Part shown: in pieces, positions 43,586-52,203 of the stretch
Position numbering within the stretch: the stretch's first letter is position 1
Layout of the letters: each line of letters opens with the position of its first letter
Origin: an uncultured Lachnospiraceae bacterium
GTDB taxonomy: Bacteria > Bacillota > Clostridia > Lachnospirales > Lachnospiraceae
Assembly (NCBI GenBank): GCA_910579465.1
Contig: CAJTUB010000005.1
Location: 248,001 to 312,000 of the forward strand
Direction: 5' to 3'
DNA: 64,000 nt
Notes under the pieces: model-generated
The model's database searches: none
What the model was told of the DNA's origin: nothing
The model's input: the letters and a program-made list of their open reading frames with translations, nothing else
Translations under genes and position numbers: made by a program

Positions 43586-44791
43586 TCAGATTCCCATACT
43601 ATAAAACGCCGGAAGCATCACGAGTGCAAGCACCAGCAAAAGCATCCCCATCATCGGGAACAACAGCTTCGTCTGCGCCTCCTCCCCCTGCTTTTCTGCC
43701 TGCCTCCGCCGTAGCTCCCATGCAAGCCTTACTTCGTTTTCCAGACCCTCCCGCAATCCGCCGCTTCCCTTTTGCAGCTGGCTGACTAAAAGAGACGCAC
43801 AGCGCAGATACGGCTTCAGACCGACCCGTCTGCCGAACGCTTCATAGGCGGCCGCCTCAGATGTCCCGTTCTTTAATTCTCCTGCAAGCAGCAGCACCTC
43901 TGCATGAACTGCCTTTTCTTTCCCCGATGCTTCTGCCCTTTTCCGGTATTCCGCTGCCAGCCGTTCCCATGCGCCGCGCAGGCTTAAGCCGGCGCCGACA
44001 TAAAGTGTAAGCTTTGTTACAAGCTGCGGATACGCCATTAAAAATTCTTCCTCCCGTTTCTGCCGCTCTTTCTGTCTTTCCTTCTGCTTTGCTGCTACGA
44101 TAAGAACAATGGAACACAGCACCACCGCCGCAAACACGCCCGGAGAAATCGCACTGTCTTTGGGCAGGCTGACTGCCACCGCCCCGACTGTCTCCGGCAG
44201 ATAAAAGCCCTCCTCCGCTACTGTCTCCTGCTCCAGTCTCTTTAGCTCCTCGCCCGCCCGGTAGAACTCCGCCTTATTGCTTCCGCTCTCATACGGCAGC
44301 ACCCCAAGGGAAAACCAATACTCCCTGCATTCCTCCCCTATCGTGACCCTTGCGCACAGGGAAACCCTGTGTTCCTCCAAAAGTCCCTCCCGCCGGACCT
44401 TCCCTGTCCTGCTGACTCTCTCCTCGTCAGAGCTTTCCCACCGGATGACGGCTCCCGTCTCCTCCACATACTGCGGCAGTGCCAACGACTCCGTCAACAG
44501 AAGTTTTGCCCTGCCCTCCGGGTTGATTGCCTCGTTGATGCGCTGCAGGGTTTCTATATACGCCGCGTCTGTTTCCTCTGCGGTACGTTCCCTTGCCCTT
44601 AGCTCGAAGGTAAACAACTCCTCCGCGCCGTCCTTCGACAAAGAAACCGTCTGTCTCTTTGTCCCGCCCTCCGGTCTTGTAAGCCAGCCACCCTCCTGCT
44701 CCCCGGTGCTGCCGCGCAGCTGCAAAAAGAGCGCTGTCCCGAGAACAATACCTCCGATTACTACAATCTGGATTTTTTCCTTTCTTTCCAT
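43586..44791 (-). CDS. tadC: TadC-like pilus membrane protein with an N-terminal aBig-like domain
   Basis: The 401-residue protein has a membrane helix near residue 10 and an outer region containing LALPQYVEETGAVIRWESSD then RVSRTGKVRREG. This resembles atrophied bacterial Ig-like (aBig) domains. A second helix (SPGVFAAVVLCSIVLIVAAK) follows, then the type II secretion F domain (AGLSLRGAWERLAAEYRKRA, GSGGLREGLENEVRLAWELR) with two final helices. TadC proteins usually have about 300 residues without an Ig-like domain. It forms the assembly platform with TadB. Confidence 0.82.
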   Translation of the reverse strand: MERKEKIQIVVIGGIVLGTALFLQLRGSTGEQEGGWLTRPEGGTKRQTVSLSKDGAEELFTFELRARERTAEETDAAYIETLQRINEAINPEGRAKLLLTESLALPQYVEETGAVIRWESSDEERVSRTGKVRREGLLEEHRVSLCARVTIGEECREYWFSLGVLPYESGSNKAEFYRAGEELKRLEQETVAEEGFYLPETVGAVAVSLPKDSAISPGVFAAVVLCSIVLIVAAKQKERQKERQKREEEFLMAYPQLVTKLTLYVGAGLSLRGAWERLAAEYRKRAEASGKEKAVHAEVLLLAGELKNGTSEAAAYEAFGRRVGLKPYLRCASLLVSQLQKGSGGLREGLENEVRLAWELRRRQAEKQGEEAQTKLLFPMMGMLLLVLALVMLPAFYSMGI

Positions 44792-44802
44792 GGCATCCCC
44801 CT

Positions 44803-45564
44803 CTAAAATGAAACCGCCGTAATTTTATCCACTGCAAGACAGAGCCCGCCGTAAATCACCAGAAACACCGACATCAGTCCCGCGCCTGCCGCATTCTGAT
44901 ACAGCGGTGACAGAAACTCCGGCAGAAACATCTGTAAATACAAAAGCATGGCAAAGGGCATCCCCTTCATCAGCCGCACCTCATACTCCCTGCTGCCGAG
45001 CACGGCGCGAATATGGCGTGCTGTCTCCTGCTTCTCCCTTATGAGCCGCTCGGTATTGGAAATCACCTGCTGCACTGTGCCGCCCGTCCGCTTTGCAATA
45101 AAAAGCACCTCCGAAAAGTCTGCCATTTCCTCACAGCTGCACTCCCCTGCCAGTTCGGCAAACGCTTCCTCTGCAGGCATGCCAAGCTGTATCTTCCGCT
45201 GTACGCAGGTTACCAAACAGAGAAACGGCTCCTCCTCTTTATAGGAGGTCAGCATCCCTTTCTTTGCTTCGCCGACCGCCTGTTCCAAAGAATATCCGAC
45301 CTGCAGCGCCTCCCGCAGAAAGCCAAGCCATTCTGCAAACATCTGCTGCTCCTGCTCCTTCTGCCTCTGCAGAGCCTGTTTACGCCCCCGGAAAAGCGAG
45401 ACCCCGAGAAAGAGAGGCACCACAGACAGTCCGTAAACGCTCCGGTAAAAAAGCCACGCGGCAAGCCCTCCGGTAACAGAGCCCTTTAACAGCCCCGCTG
45501 CCAGAAAGCCCCTTCTGCCTCCCGTTCCTTGTCTTCTCTTTTCCCTATCCGCAATCTGCTCCAC
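44803..45564 (-). CDS. tadB: TadB-like pilus assembly membrane protein
   Basis: The 253-residue protein has the type II secretion F-like domain: GFLREALQVGYSLEQAVGEA, AGECSCEEMADFSEVLFIAK and RTGGTVQQVISNTERLI, with N- and C-terminal helices. I take a GTG start (complement of 45562-45564) 9 nt after AGGAGGG. The longer frame overlaps tadA by 60 bases and has no ribosome site. It is the partner of TadC and TadA. Confidence 0.85.
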   Translation of the reverse strand: MEQIADREKRRQGTGGRRGFLAAGLLKGSVTGGLAAWLFYRSVYGLSVVPLFLGVSLFRGRKQALQRQKEQEQQMFAEWLGFLREALQVGYSLEQAVGEAKKGMLTSYKEEEPFLCLVTCVQRKIQLGMPAEEAFAELAGECSCEEMADFSEVLFIAKRTGGTVQQVISNTERLIREKQETARHIRAVLGSREYEVRLMKGMPFAMLLYLQMFLPEFLSPLYQNAAGAGLMSVFLVIYGGLCLAVDKITAVSF

Positions 45565-45580
45565 CTTCCATACCCTCCTT

Positions 45581-46744
45581 TTAAAGCTCCGCTTCCCCGC
45601 AGCGGCATACCCTGCCCTCGCCCGCGGTCCCGCAATACTCAAATACCGGTTTTAGCACAATTTCCCCGTTTTGCAGCCCTCTGTTTTCACAAATCTGAAG
45701 TACGCCGCGGCTGCCGTCGCGCCGCCTGCAAAGCTGTACAAAAATATCAATTGCCGAGGCAATCTGCCTGCGCACTGCGGACAGCGGAATATCGCTCCCC
45801 TGCAGCACCATTGTTTCCAGACGCGAAATCATATCCTCTGCCGAATTTGCATGACCGGTCGAAAGAGAACCCTCATGGCCGGTATTCATCGCCTGCAGCA
45901 TATCCAGTGCCTCTGCTCCGCGTACCTCGCCGACAATAATTCTGGAGGGACGCATGCGGAGCGCGGTTTTTATCAAATCCCGGACCGTAACGGCACTGCA
46001 GCCCTCCGTATTGGCATTCCTCACCTCCAGCCGTACCAGATTCGGACTGCTTCTGATTTGCAGCTCCGCAGCATCTTCGATTGTAATAATTCGTTCTTCT
46101 CCTGGAATGTACGCCGATAATGCGTTTAAGAAGGTGGTTTTCCCGGAACCGGTACCACCGCTGATAAAGATATTCCGCCGCCTGCCTACTGCCTCTGCAA
46201 GATACTTCCCTGCCTGCTCCGATAACGCTCCCATCCCTATCAGCCGCTCCATCGTATAAGGCGTTCTGGAAAACTTCCGGATTGTTACCGCAGGACCGTC
46301 AAGGGAGACCGGCGGCAGTACAATGTTGACCCTGGAACCGTCGGGAAGCCTGGTATCAGCAACCGGACTCGCCTCATTTACAATCCGGTTCGCCCCGGCG
46401 GCCATCTTCTGAATCACATCACGCAGCCGTTCCTCCGAAGAGAACTGCTTTTCCCAACGGAACAGCCTTCCTTCCTTTTCATAAAAAATACTCCGGTGGC
46501 CATTTACCATAATCTCTGTGACCGCCTCGTTCTGCAAAAGCTCCTCCAGAATATCAAGTCCGCGAATAGCATGAAAGATTTCCTGCTTTAAGCTGCACTT
46601 TCTTTCGAACGGCAGATATGCTTCCCGTCCGTATTCCAGAATCACCGTCTCGATTACTGCAAGCACCTGCTCATCGCTCAGCTCCTCCGACAGATTCAGC
46701 CGCTCCAGTGTCCGGCGCCTGATTTCCTCCCTTACCTCCTGCAA
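45581..46744 (-). CDS. tadA: Pilus assembly ATPase TadA/CpaF
   Basis: The 387-residue ATPase has Walker A IFISGGTGSGKTTFLNALSA, the Asp box IITIEDAAELQIRS, Walker B RIIVGEVRGAEALDMLQAMN and the His box SLSTGHANSAEDMISRLE. It powers Flp pilus assembly. Translation appears to start at a TTG (complement of 46742-46744), since AAGGAGG lies 8 nt upstream. The gene overlaps the end of the TadZ-like gene by 74 bases. Confidence 0.94.
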   Translation of the reverse strand: MQEVREEIRRRTLERLNLSEELSDEQVLAVIETVILEYGREAYLPFERKCSLKQEIFHAIRGLDILEELLQNEAVTEIMVNGHRSIFYEKEGRLFRWEKQFSSEERLRDVIQKMAAGANRIVNEASPVADTRLPDGSRVNIVLPPVSLDGPAVTIRKFSRTPYTMERLIGMGALSEQAGKYLAEAVGRRRNIFISGGTGSGKTTFLNALSAYIPGEERIITIEDAAELQIRSSPNLVRLEVRNANTEGCSAVTVRDLIKTALRMRPSRIIVGEVRGAEALDMLQAMNTGHEGSLSTGHANSAEDMISRLETMVLQGSDIPLSAVRRQIASAIDIFVQLCRRRDGSRGVLQICENRGLQNGEIVLKPVFEYCGTAGEGRVCRCGEAEL

Positions 46745-47681
46745 ACACTGCGCCTCCTTTTTTTACTGCTTCCGCCGCAGCGGAAAAAAATCCTTCCCTC
46801 TCTTCGCCGCTCCTTACCGGAAACTCTGTTATACGGGAAAGCAGCTCCGCTTCCCCTGCTTCCTTCAGCTGCTTTAGAAACTCTGCCTGTATCCTGCGAC
46901 CCTCCGGCAAATCCCATACCGGAGTCAGAATACTGTCACAGCAGCGAAGTATGGCAATGCCTGCCGCGTCAAACTGCCCTGCTGCCAGTACCAGCGTGTT
47001 GTATCTGCCCTTCTGCTCAATGCAATGCAACAGATACGCCATATCCTCCCTTGTAATATCCTGCAGCTCCGTGCTCCAACGGACCGGGGCAAGACTGTCC
47101 ATCCCTTCCCCCTCCTGCCGCAGAGAAGCCAGACGCTCCGACAGCGCAGGCTCCCTCTGCCTGACATAAAACAAAAGCTCCGACATACCGTCTCCTGTCT
47201 CCCGTCCGTAAATCCCGAACGGCAGAAACGGAAGATACAACACCTTTCTTCCCTTTTCTCCCGAAACCCGCTCCGCAATCCTGCGGGAAAGAAGCTCTGT
47301 CCAGACACCTCCAGAGGGAGAATACACTCCGAGTACCGGAAGGTGCGTTCTGTTCCGGGGAGAGCCGTTAAACCTTTTTTCAATTTCCTTTGCAGACTGG
47401 TAACGGTACAGTACCGACTCCTTCTGCACACTCTTTGTTTCACTGAGCCAAAACAGCCGCACGTCCTCCGGAAGCCCCAGGGAAAGCACCTCCTTTTCCA
47501 GTCCCTCCGAAGCTAAAACCGCATATGCCGCTCCGTTTTCCACATAGCCTTTCATCTCCGGGACAGACGAAACTACGACCGCACGATAGGGAAAGCCTCT
47601 TCTGCCATTGAGATAAACTGCCAGCTGGTGTGCATATTCCTGCAGCTCGTCTGCTATTATAATTAACTTCTCCAACGACAC
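46671..47681 (-). CDS. tadZ: TadZ/CpaE-like degenerate MinD-type protein
   Basis: The 336-residue protein has an N-terminal receiver-like region (SLEKLIIIADELQEYAHQLA) and a C-terminal ParA/MinD-like fold. The P-loop position reads GVYSPSGGVWTELLSRRIAE, without a proper Walker Lys, as in TadZ-like proteins that localise the pilus machine. It is the first gene of the operon. The start GTG (47679-47681) or the TTG two codons later follows GAGGGG. Confidence 0.78.
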   Translation of the reverse strand: MSLEKLIIIADELQEYAHQLAVYLNGRRGFPYRAVVVSSVPEMKGYVENGAAYAVLASEGLEKEVLSLGLPEDVRLFWLSETKSVQKESVLYRYQSAKEIEKRFNGSPRNRTHLPVLGVYSPSGGVWTELLSRRIAERVSGEKGRKVLYLPFLPFGIYGRETGDGMSELLFYVRQREPALSERLASLRQEGEGMDSLAPVRWSTELQDITREDMAYLLHCIEQKGRYNTLVLAAGQFDAAGIAILRCCDSILTPVWDLPEGRRIQAEFLKQLKEAGEAELLSRITEFPVRSGEEREGFFSAAAEAVKKGGAVFAGGKGGNQAPDTGAAESVGGAER

Positions 47682-47797
47682 CCCTCTTTCGTTTTTCCTT
47701 TTTCAGTTTTTCTTTTCCATTTTTACTTTTTGTTTTATTTGGGAAATCAGGACCCCGCAACCGGAATCCTCCGCTCGGAAGGAGCTTTGATGCTATT

Positions 47798-47826
47798 ATC
47801 ATAACTTCTTTTTCCGGGAAAGTCAA
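47798..47826 (-). promoter_or_regulatory. Sigma-A promoter of the Tad pilus operon
   Basis: On the minus strand TTGACT (complement 47821-47826), 17 bp and TATGAT (complement 47798-47803). It lies in the 375-bp gap upstream of the TadZ-like gene; the resulting leader is about 110 nt, GC-rich at its start (GCTCCTTCCGAGCGGAG) and A-rich near the gene. I recognise no riboswitch in it. The rest of the gap shows nothing further except a TATAAT before the YaaL-like gene. Confidence 0.7.
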
Positions 47827-48056
47827 TGGCTTTCCCTTCATTTCTTTACTTTCGTGGTTTTCACCAATATTCTCTTCTTTTTTTCTAGCACTATTACTAC
47901 GGCAAAATTCGTGTTTCTTTTCTAAAATCCACCTGCTATCGGGCGTTTCAGACATTTTTTTCTTAAATCAACCATGTGCGGATTTTTTTGCAGGTATATT
48001 TTCCCACCTTCCAGCCTATAATTAAATTGAAATAGAAAAAAGAAGGGAGTACGTTT

Positions 48057-48278
48057 ATGCCACATTTATTGAAAAAAAAGAAACCACCGGAAAATCCGCT
48101 TATCAAAGAAATACAGGCGACACGCATGGAATTGGAAACCGCCTATTCCATTTTTGAAAATGCCGTTGACCCGGACCTCGTTGCCAGCAGTATCTATCGC
48201 ATTAATTCGGTACAGGAGCGTTATCAGTTTCTCTTAAAACAGTTAAAGCACGCTGAATCGCTTCTGCAGTCTTCATAG
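48057..48278 (+). CDS. YaaL/DUF2508 family protein
   Basis: The 73-residue protein with MELETAYSIFENAVDPDLVA and then YRINSVQERYQFLLKQLK matches the small YaaL (DUF2508) family, which normally sits near recR in Firmicutes. It is helical and cytoplasmic, of unknown function. The ribosome site AAGGGAG precedes the ATG, and a TATAAT lies at 48017-48022. Confidence 0.8.
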   Translation: MPHLLKKKKPPENPLIKEIQATRMELETAYSIFENAVDPDLVASSIYRINSVQERYQFLLKQLKHAESLLQSS

Positions 48279-48287
48279 AACCGACCG

Positions 48288-48320
48288 AATCACCGTTGTC
48301 TCTGCCGGCAACGGTGATTT
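48288..48320. terminator. Convergent hairpin between the YaaL-like gene and the sugar permease
   Basis: AATCACCGTTG and CAACGGTGATT form an 11-bp stem about 10 bp after the YaaL-like stop and 40 bp after the permease stop on the other strand. The T-runs are short, so its strength is doubtful. Confidence 0.45.
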
Positions 48321-48359
48321 CGTCTGTGCGCGGTACTGCAAGACAGGAACCGCCGGGCG

Positions 48360-49235
48360 TCAGCCTTTGACCGCACCGGACAGGCCCTCGGCATAATAGC
48401 GCTGGGTAAACACGAAGAGCGCCGCAATCGGGATTGCCACGCAGACCGAGCCTGCGGCAAACCTTGTATAGTAATGGTATACATACTCCTTTTCCAGCAT
48501 GTTCCACAACCCGATTGCCACTGTATAATAGCGGCTGTCGGCTCCGGCAATTACTCTGGCAAAGATAAAGTCTAACCACGGCGCCAGAAACGAGGTAATT
48601 ACCGTATACACAATAATCGGCTTGGAAAGAGGTACGGTAATCCGGTAGAAAATCTTAAACCGGGACGCCCCGTCAATCATTGCCGCCTCGTCCACGCTTT
48701 TCGGTATTGTATCAAAGAAGCCCTTCGCAATATAAAATGCAAGGCTTGAGGCGGAAGAATATACTAAAATAAGCGCAACCAGCTTCATTACTCCTTCGGT
48801 CAGGTTTAAGCCCTTCAGGATATAATACACCGCAATCATGGACATAAATGCCGGGAACATTCCGAGAACAAGCGCGACGTTCATAAACGGCTTCCGCATC
48901 TTAAACCGCATCCGCGACATGGAATAGGATACTGCCAGCACGAAAAACGTGGAAAGCACACAGGTTACACACGCTACCACCAGCGTATTGGAAAACCAGC
49001 GCGGGAAGTTTAAAAGGTCCGTCTCGGTAAAAAGCCGTGTATAATTGGAAAAGGTAACCTTTTTTGGAAAAAACGTGGTAAAATAGGAGCCCGGCTCTCC
49101 CCGCAGGGATGTCATAATAATCCAGAAAATCGGAAACAGCCATATGAGCGCCAGCACGGCAAGCAGAATGTGCATAAGCACCGTGCGGATTTTCTTTTTT
49201 CTTCGGTAAGAGCCTCTCGCCGTACTGTTTTTCAC
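48360..49235 (-). CDS. Maltodextrin-type ABC permease (MalG-like)
   Basis: The 291-residue permease has six helices and the carbohydrate-permease EAA loop KSVDEAAMIDGASRFKIFYR, followed by VPLSKPIIVYTVITSFLAPW. The MalG-like features SYSMSRMRFKMRKPFM and YTRFAAGSVCVAIPIAALFV are present. It overlaps the MalF-like gene by four bases. Linkage with malQ and a binding protein supports uptake of maltodextrins. Confidence 0.88.
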   Translation of the reverse strand: MKNSTARGSYRRKKKIRTVLMHILLAVLALIWLFPIFWIIMTSLRGEPGSYFTTFFPKKVTFSNYTRLFTETDLLNFPRWFSNTLVVACVTCVLSTFFVLAVSYSMSRMRFKMRKPFMNVALVLGMFPAFMSMIAVYYILKGLNLTEGVMKLVALILVYSSASSLAFYIAKGFFDTIPKSVDEAAMIDGASRFKIFYRITVPLSKPIIVYTVITSFLAPWLDFIFARVIAGADSRYYTVAIGLWNMLEKEYVYHYYTRFAAGSVCVAIPIAALFVFTQRYYAEGLSGAVKG

Positions 49236-50617
49236 TGGAATCCCTCCTCGTTCTTATAGGCAGCCGTTCTCCGGTATGCGACCAGCGACAGCACAATGGA
49301 AATCACAAACGTCATAATACCGATTACCGCACCATAGCAGTAATCCTTATTATCAATTGTCAGCTTATACAGCCATGTAACAAGCAAATCCGTTTTCCCT
49401 GCCGTTCCCCGGTAATACTCCAGCGTTGCGGGCGCGCCTCCGGATAAAAGATAAATTACATTGAAATTGTTGATATTGTTAATAAAGGTCGTAATCAGCG
49501 TCGGCGCCGTTACAAACAGCATATACGGCAGCGTAATTTTTAAAAACGTCACCCGTGCGTTCGCTCCGTCCACCTTTGCCGCCTCATACAGCTCCGTCGG
49601 GATATTCTGCAAAATTCCGGTCGTTGTCAACAGGGTATACGGTACACCGACCCAGATATTCACAAGAATAATCGTTACTCTTGCCCAGGTGGCATCCGTA
49701 AAAAAGGGCAGCGCCCCGTCCGATGCTAAAAGCCCCATCTCCCGCAGCAGCACATTAACGGCGCCGTTCGGCTGTAACAGCGTCCGCATCGTCAGCAGCG
49801 TTACAAACTGCGGCGTCGCAATGGACAGAATAAAGCAAAACCGCCAGAACCCTTTTGCTTTTACCGAACGGTGGTTAATCAGAATCGCTAACAGCATTCC
49901 GAGAATATAGTTTAAAAAGGTGGCAAACACTGCCCAGGTCAGGGTCCAGCCGAGAATCGGCCAGAAGGTTTTTCCGAACGCCCCGTTAAAGTCCAGCACA
50001 GTACGGAAGTTATCCAGTCCGATCCAGGTAAACAGCTTTCCGGGCACCTGATGGTCACGGTCATAGTTGGTAAATGCCATACTAATCATAAAGACCAGTG
50101 GCAAAACCGTAAAAATAAGAACGCCCAGCACCGGGAGGCTTAACAGGCTCCGGTAAAGCTTTGTATCAAAATAGCTCTCGACCTCTTCCCAGAAGCCCGG
50201 CACCCTGCGCCCTGCCCTTTTTAACTCCTCCGCCTTGTAAGCGGAGCGGACTGCCGCCCGCCAGAACAGCAGAAACGCCGCCGTCAGGAATACAAAAATA
50301 ACGCCGTAAAGCAAAATCAGCAGTGAGTTATCCCCGGCCTCGTACACATAAATCCCCTGCGCTTCATCCCAGACCTTCTCCTGCGTCTTTGTTCCGAGCG
50401 TCGGCAGCTTTTCCAGCACCGGCAGTCCCGTTCGGAAAAAGTACAGCCAGTAGAGCGCCGTGATACACAAAAACAAAATACCCTTTCCGATTTGTCCGCG
50501 ACGGATATTTCCGATGCCGGGTACAAGAAGGGAAAGCTTTGTGAAACCGTCGCCCTTTGCCAACGATTTAAAAAACCCTGCCTCACCGATTTCCGCGCTT
50601 TGCATAGATTTTTTCAT
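49232..50617 (-). CDS. Maltodextrin-type ABC permease (MalF-like)
   Basis: The 461-residue permease starts at the ATG 50615-50617 after AGGAGGAGAA. It has an extended N-terminal part with three or more hydrophobic helices, then a core with NYDRDHQVPGKLFTWIGLDN and the EAA loop IPTELYEAAKVDGANARVTF. The long N-terminus is typical of MalF/MdxF-type subunits rather than the shorter generic sugar permeases. Confidence 0.88.
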   Translation of the reverse strand: MKKSMQSAEIGEAGFFKSLAKGDGFTKLSLLVPGIGNIRRGQIGKGILFLCITALYWLYFFRTGLPVLEKLPTLGTKTQEKVWDEAQGIYVYEAGDNSLLILLYGVIFVFLTAAFLLFWRAAVRSAYKAEELKRAGRRVPGFWEEVESYFDTKLYRSLLSLPVLGVLIFTVLPLVFMISMAFTNYDRDHQVPGKLFTWIGLDNFRTVLDFNGAFGKTFWPILGWTLTWAVFATFLNYILGMLLAILINHRSVKAKGFWRFCFILSIATPQFVTLLTMRTLLQPNGAVNVLLREMGLLASDGALPFFTDATWARVTIILVNIWVGVPYTLLTTTGILQNIPTELYEAAKVDGANARVTFLKITLPYMLFVTAPTLITTFINNINNFNVIYLLSGGAPATLEYYRGTAGKTDLLVTWLYKLTIDNKDYCYGAVIGIMTFVISIVLSLVAYRRTAAYKNEEGFQ

Positions 50618-50681
50618 TTCTCCTCCTTGCCGGTGCAGGCAGCTTCGTTCTGCCCGCACCGAAGAATTTTTCTAACTCCGC

Positions 50682-52028
50682 CTAGAATCCGGTTCCCGCA
50701 TTAATTGCATCCTGCAGTTCCTTCGTCCGTTGCTCCGCGTTCTGCTTTGTCACGGTCCCGTTATAGATTTCCTCGCCGAAGGTTTCCGAAATCCGGAACC
50801 AGCTCTCAATCTGCGGCACCGTCGGCTGTACGACGGAGGTATTTAGAACAACCGCATTTTCCGCCACTGCCACCGGACTTGCAAGTACCTCCTCCGACGC
50901 TGCCAGTTTAACATTGGACGGCGTGACATGACGGTACGTAAACCGGTCTTTTTGCACGCTCTCGCCGCCAAGATACAGCGCAAGTGCTACCGCCGCCGCC
51001 ATATTCTGGCTGCGCGGATTTACGCCGACTGCCTTAGAGCCGGTAAACTGGCGCATCACGCCCGAAACCCCGTTGTCATACGTTACGGTCGGAAGCTGTG
51101 CCGTCGCAAAATTTTCACCCAGCGCTTCTTTTACCGCACTCGCCTTCCACGAACCTGAAACAAGCGATGCAAGCGTTCCGTTTGCCATTCTTGAAATAGA
51201 ATCGTCTCCTGCCTCCTTGTGGAAGCGCGGGTTCTTTACAAGGTCTACCAGATATTCGGTTACAAAGCTGAAGTTACCGATATCGGTTCCCTTTTCCTGC
51301 TCGGTTCCGTCTTCACCAAACAGGGAAAAACCGCCTGCGTAATAAAACTGCTCGATATACCAGCTGTTTGTCAGCTCAAAGCCGAATGCTGCAACCCCGT
51401 TCCCTAAATCCTTGTCCAACATCGTATTCAGGGACTTGACATCCTCCGGCGTCAGCATACTCTTGTTATAATACAAAATCAGCGTATTCGGCGTATACGG
51501 AACGCCGTAGACGGCATCCTCATAAACAACGCTCTGGTACATCGTATCGTTATTTTCCTGCCGTATTGTTTCTACCGCAGAGCCTCCCAGCTCCGCAAGT
51601 GCGCCTGCACCTACAAGGGCTGCCAGCTGGTCGTTGGCATACATATAGACATCTGCCGCCGTATCCAGGTCCTTGATTACAACATCCTTTGCGTCACCCT
51701 CGGAGCATACGCCGTACTGGAAGGTGATATCCCATTCCGGGTGCGCTTCGTTAAACTCGGTACACCATTTTGCAAGCAGACCGTTCGGCGCGCCTTCCTG
51801 TGCCGCCTGGTCCTCTGCCGGAGACCAGACCGTCAGGGTCATTTTCTTTACCTCTCCGCCGGAATTTCCCTGGGACGGTGTTACGCTTGCATTTTCACCA
51901 CCGTTTCCAACGTTTCCTCCATTATTATCATCATTGTTGCCTTCCTTGTTACAGGCGCAGCCCGCCATGCTTCCAAGAAGCATTCCGCAGAACAATACCG
52001 CTGCCATGATTCTCTTTAATTGTCTCAT
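50682..52028 (-). CDS. Maltose/maltodextrin-type solute-binding lipoprotein
   Basis: The 448-residue protein has the signal peptide RIMAAVLFCGMLLGSMAGCA with a lipobox (SMAGC), an Asn/Gly-rich linker, and a family 1 binding-protein fold (KMTLTVWSPAEDQAAQEGAP, PYTPNTLILYYNKSMLTPED, VSGSWKASAVKEALGENFAT, VGVNPRSQNMAAAVALALYL). It delivers maltodextrins to the MalF/MalG-like permeases encoded directly downstream. No ATPase gene is present in the window; a shared MsmX-type ATPase elsewhere is likely. Confidence 0.9.
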   Translation of the reverse strand: MRQLKRIMAAVLFCGMLLGSMAGCACNKEGNNDDNNGGNVGNGGENASVTPSQGNSGGEVKKMTLTVWSPAEDQAAQEGAPNGLLAKWCTEFNEAHPEWDITFQYGVCSEGDAKDVVIKDLDTAADVYMYANDQLAALVGAGALAELGGSAVETIRQENNDTMYQSVVYEDAVYGVPYTPNTLILYYNKSMLTPEDVKSLNTMLDKDLGNGVAAFGFELTNSWYIEQFYYAGGFSLFGEDGTEQEKGTDIGNFSFVTEYLVDLVKNPRFHKEAGDDSISRMANGTLASLVSGSWKASAVKEALGENFATAQLPTVTYDNGVSGVMRQFTGSKAVGVNPRSQNMAAAVALALYLGGESVQKDRFTYRHVTPSNVKLAASEEVLASPVAVAENAVVLNTSVVQPTVPQIESWFRISETFGEEIYNGTVTKQNAEQRTKELQDAINAGTGF

Positions 52029-52123
52029 CTCTGCTTCCTCTCATTTCCGGGGTCCTGCCCTGCCCGGACAGCAAATTCCCTGATTTCTTCACAAGCTTTT
52101 TCATTTTGTTCCCTCGCAAAACA

Positions 52124-52192
52124 AAAAACTGCCGCCGGACGGGGACCCGCGTATTTCTTACACAGATATCCTAACCGTTCCGGCGGCAGTTT
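52124..52192 (-). terminator. Terminator after malQ
   Basis: On the minus strand AACTGCCGCCGGA and TCCGGCGGCAGTT pair across a 40-nt loop and are followed by TTTTGTTTTG. It separates malQ from the binding-protein gene. Confidence 0.75.
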
Positions 52193-52203
52193 ATTCTCTC
52201 TTT

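Noticed and set aside
47681..47797. GC-rich start of the Tad operon leader considered as a riboswitch (c-di-GMP class)
   Set aside because: The conserved core elements of c-di-GMP-I and -II aptamers are not present.
47440..47955. 171-codon minus-strand frame overlapping the TadZ-like gene
   Set aside because: Its N-terminal part runs through the promoter and A-rich leader and the rest is an out-of-frame shadow of the TadZ-like gene.
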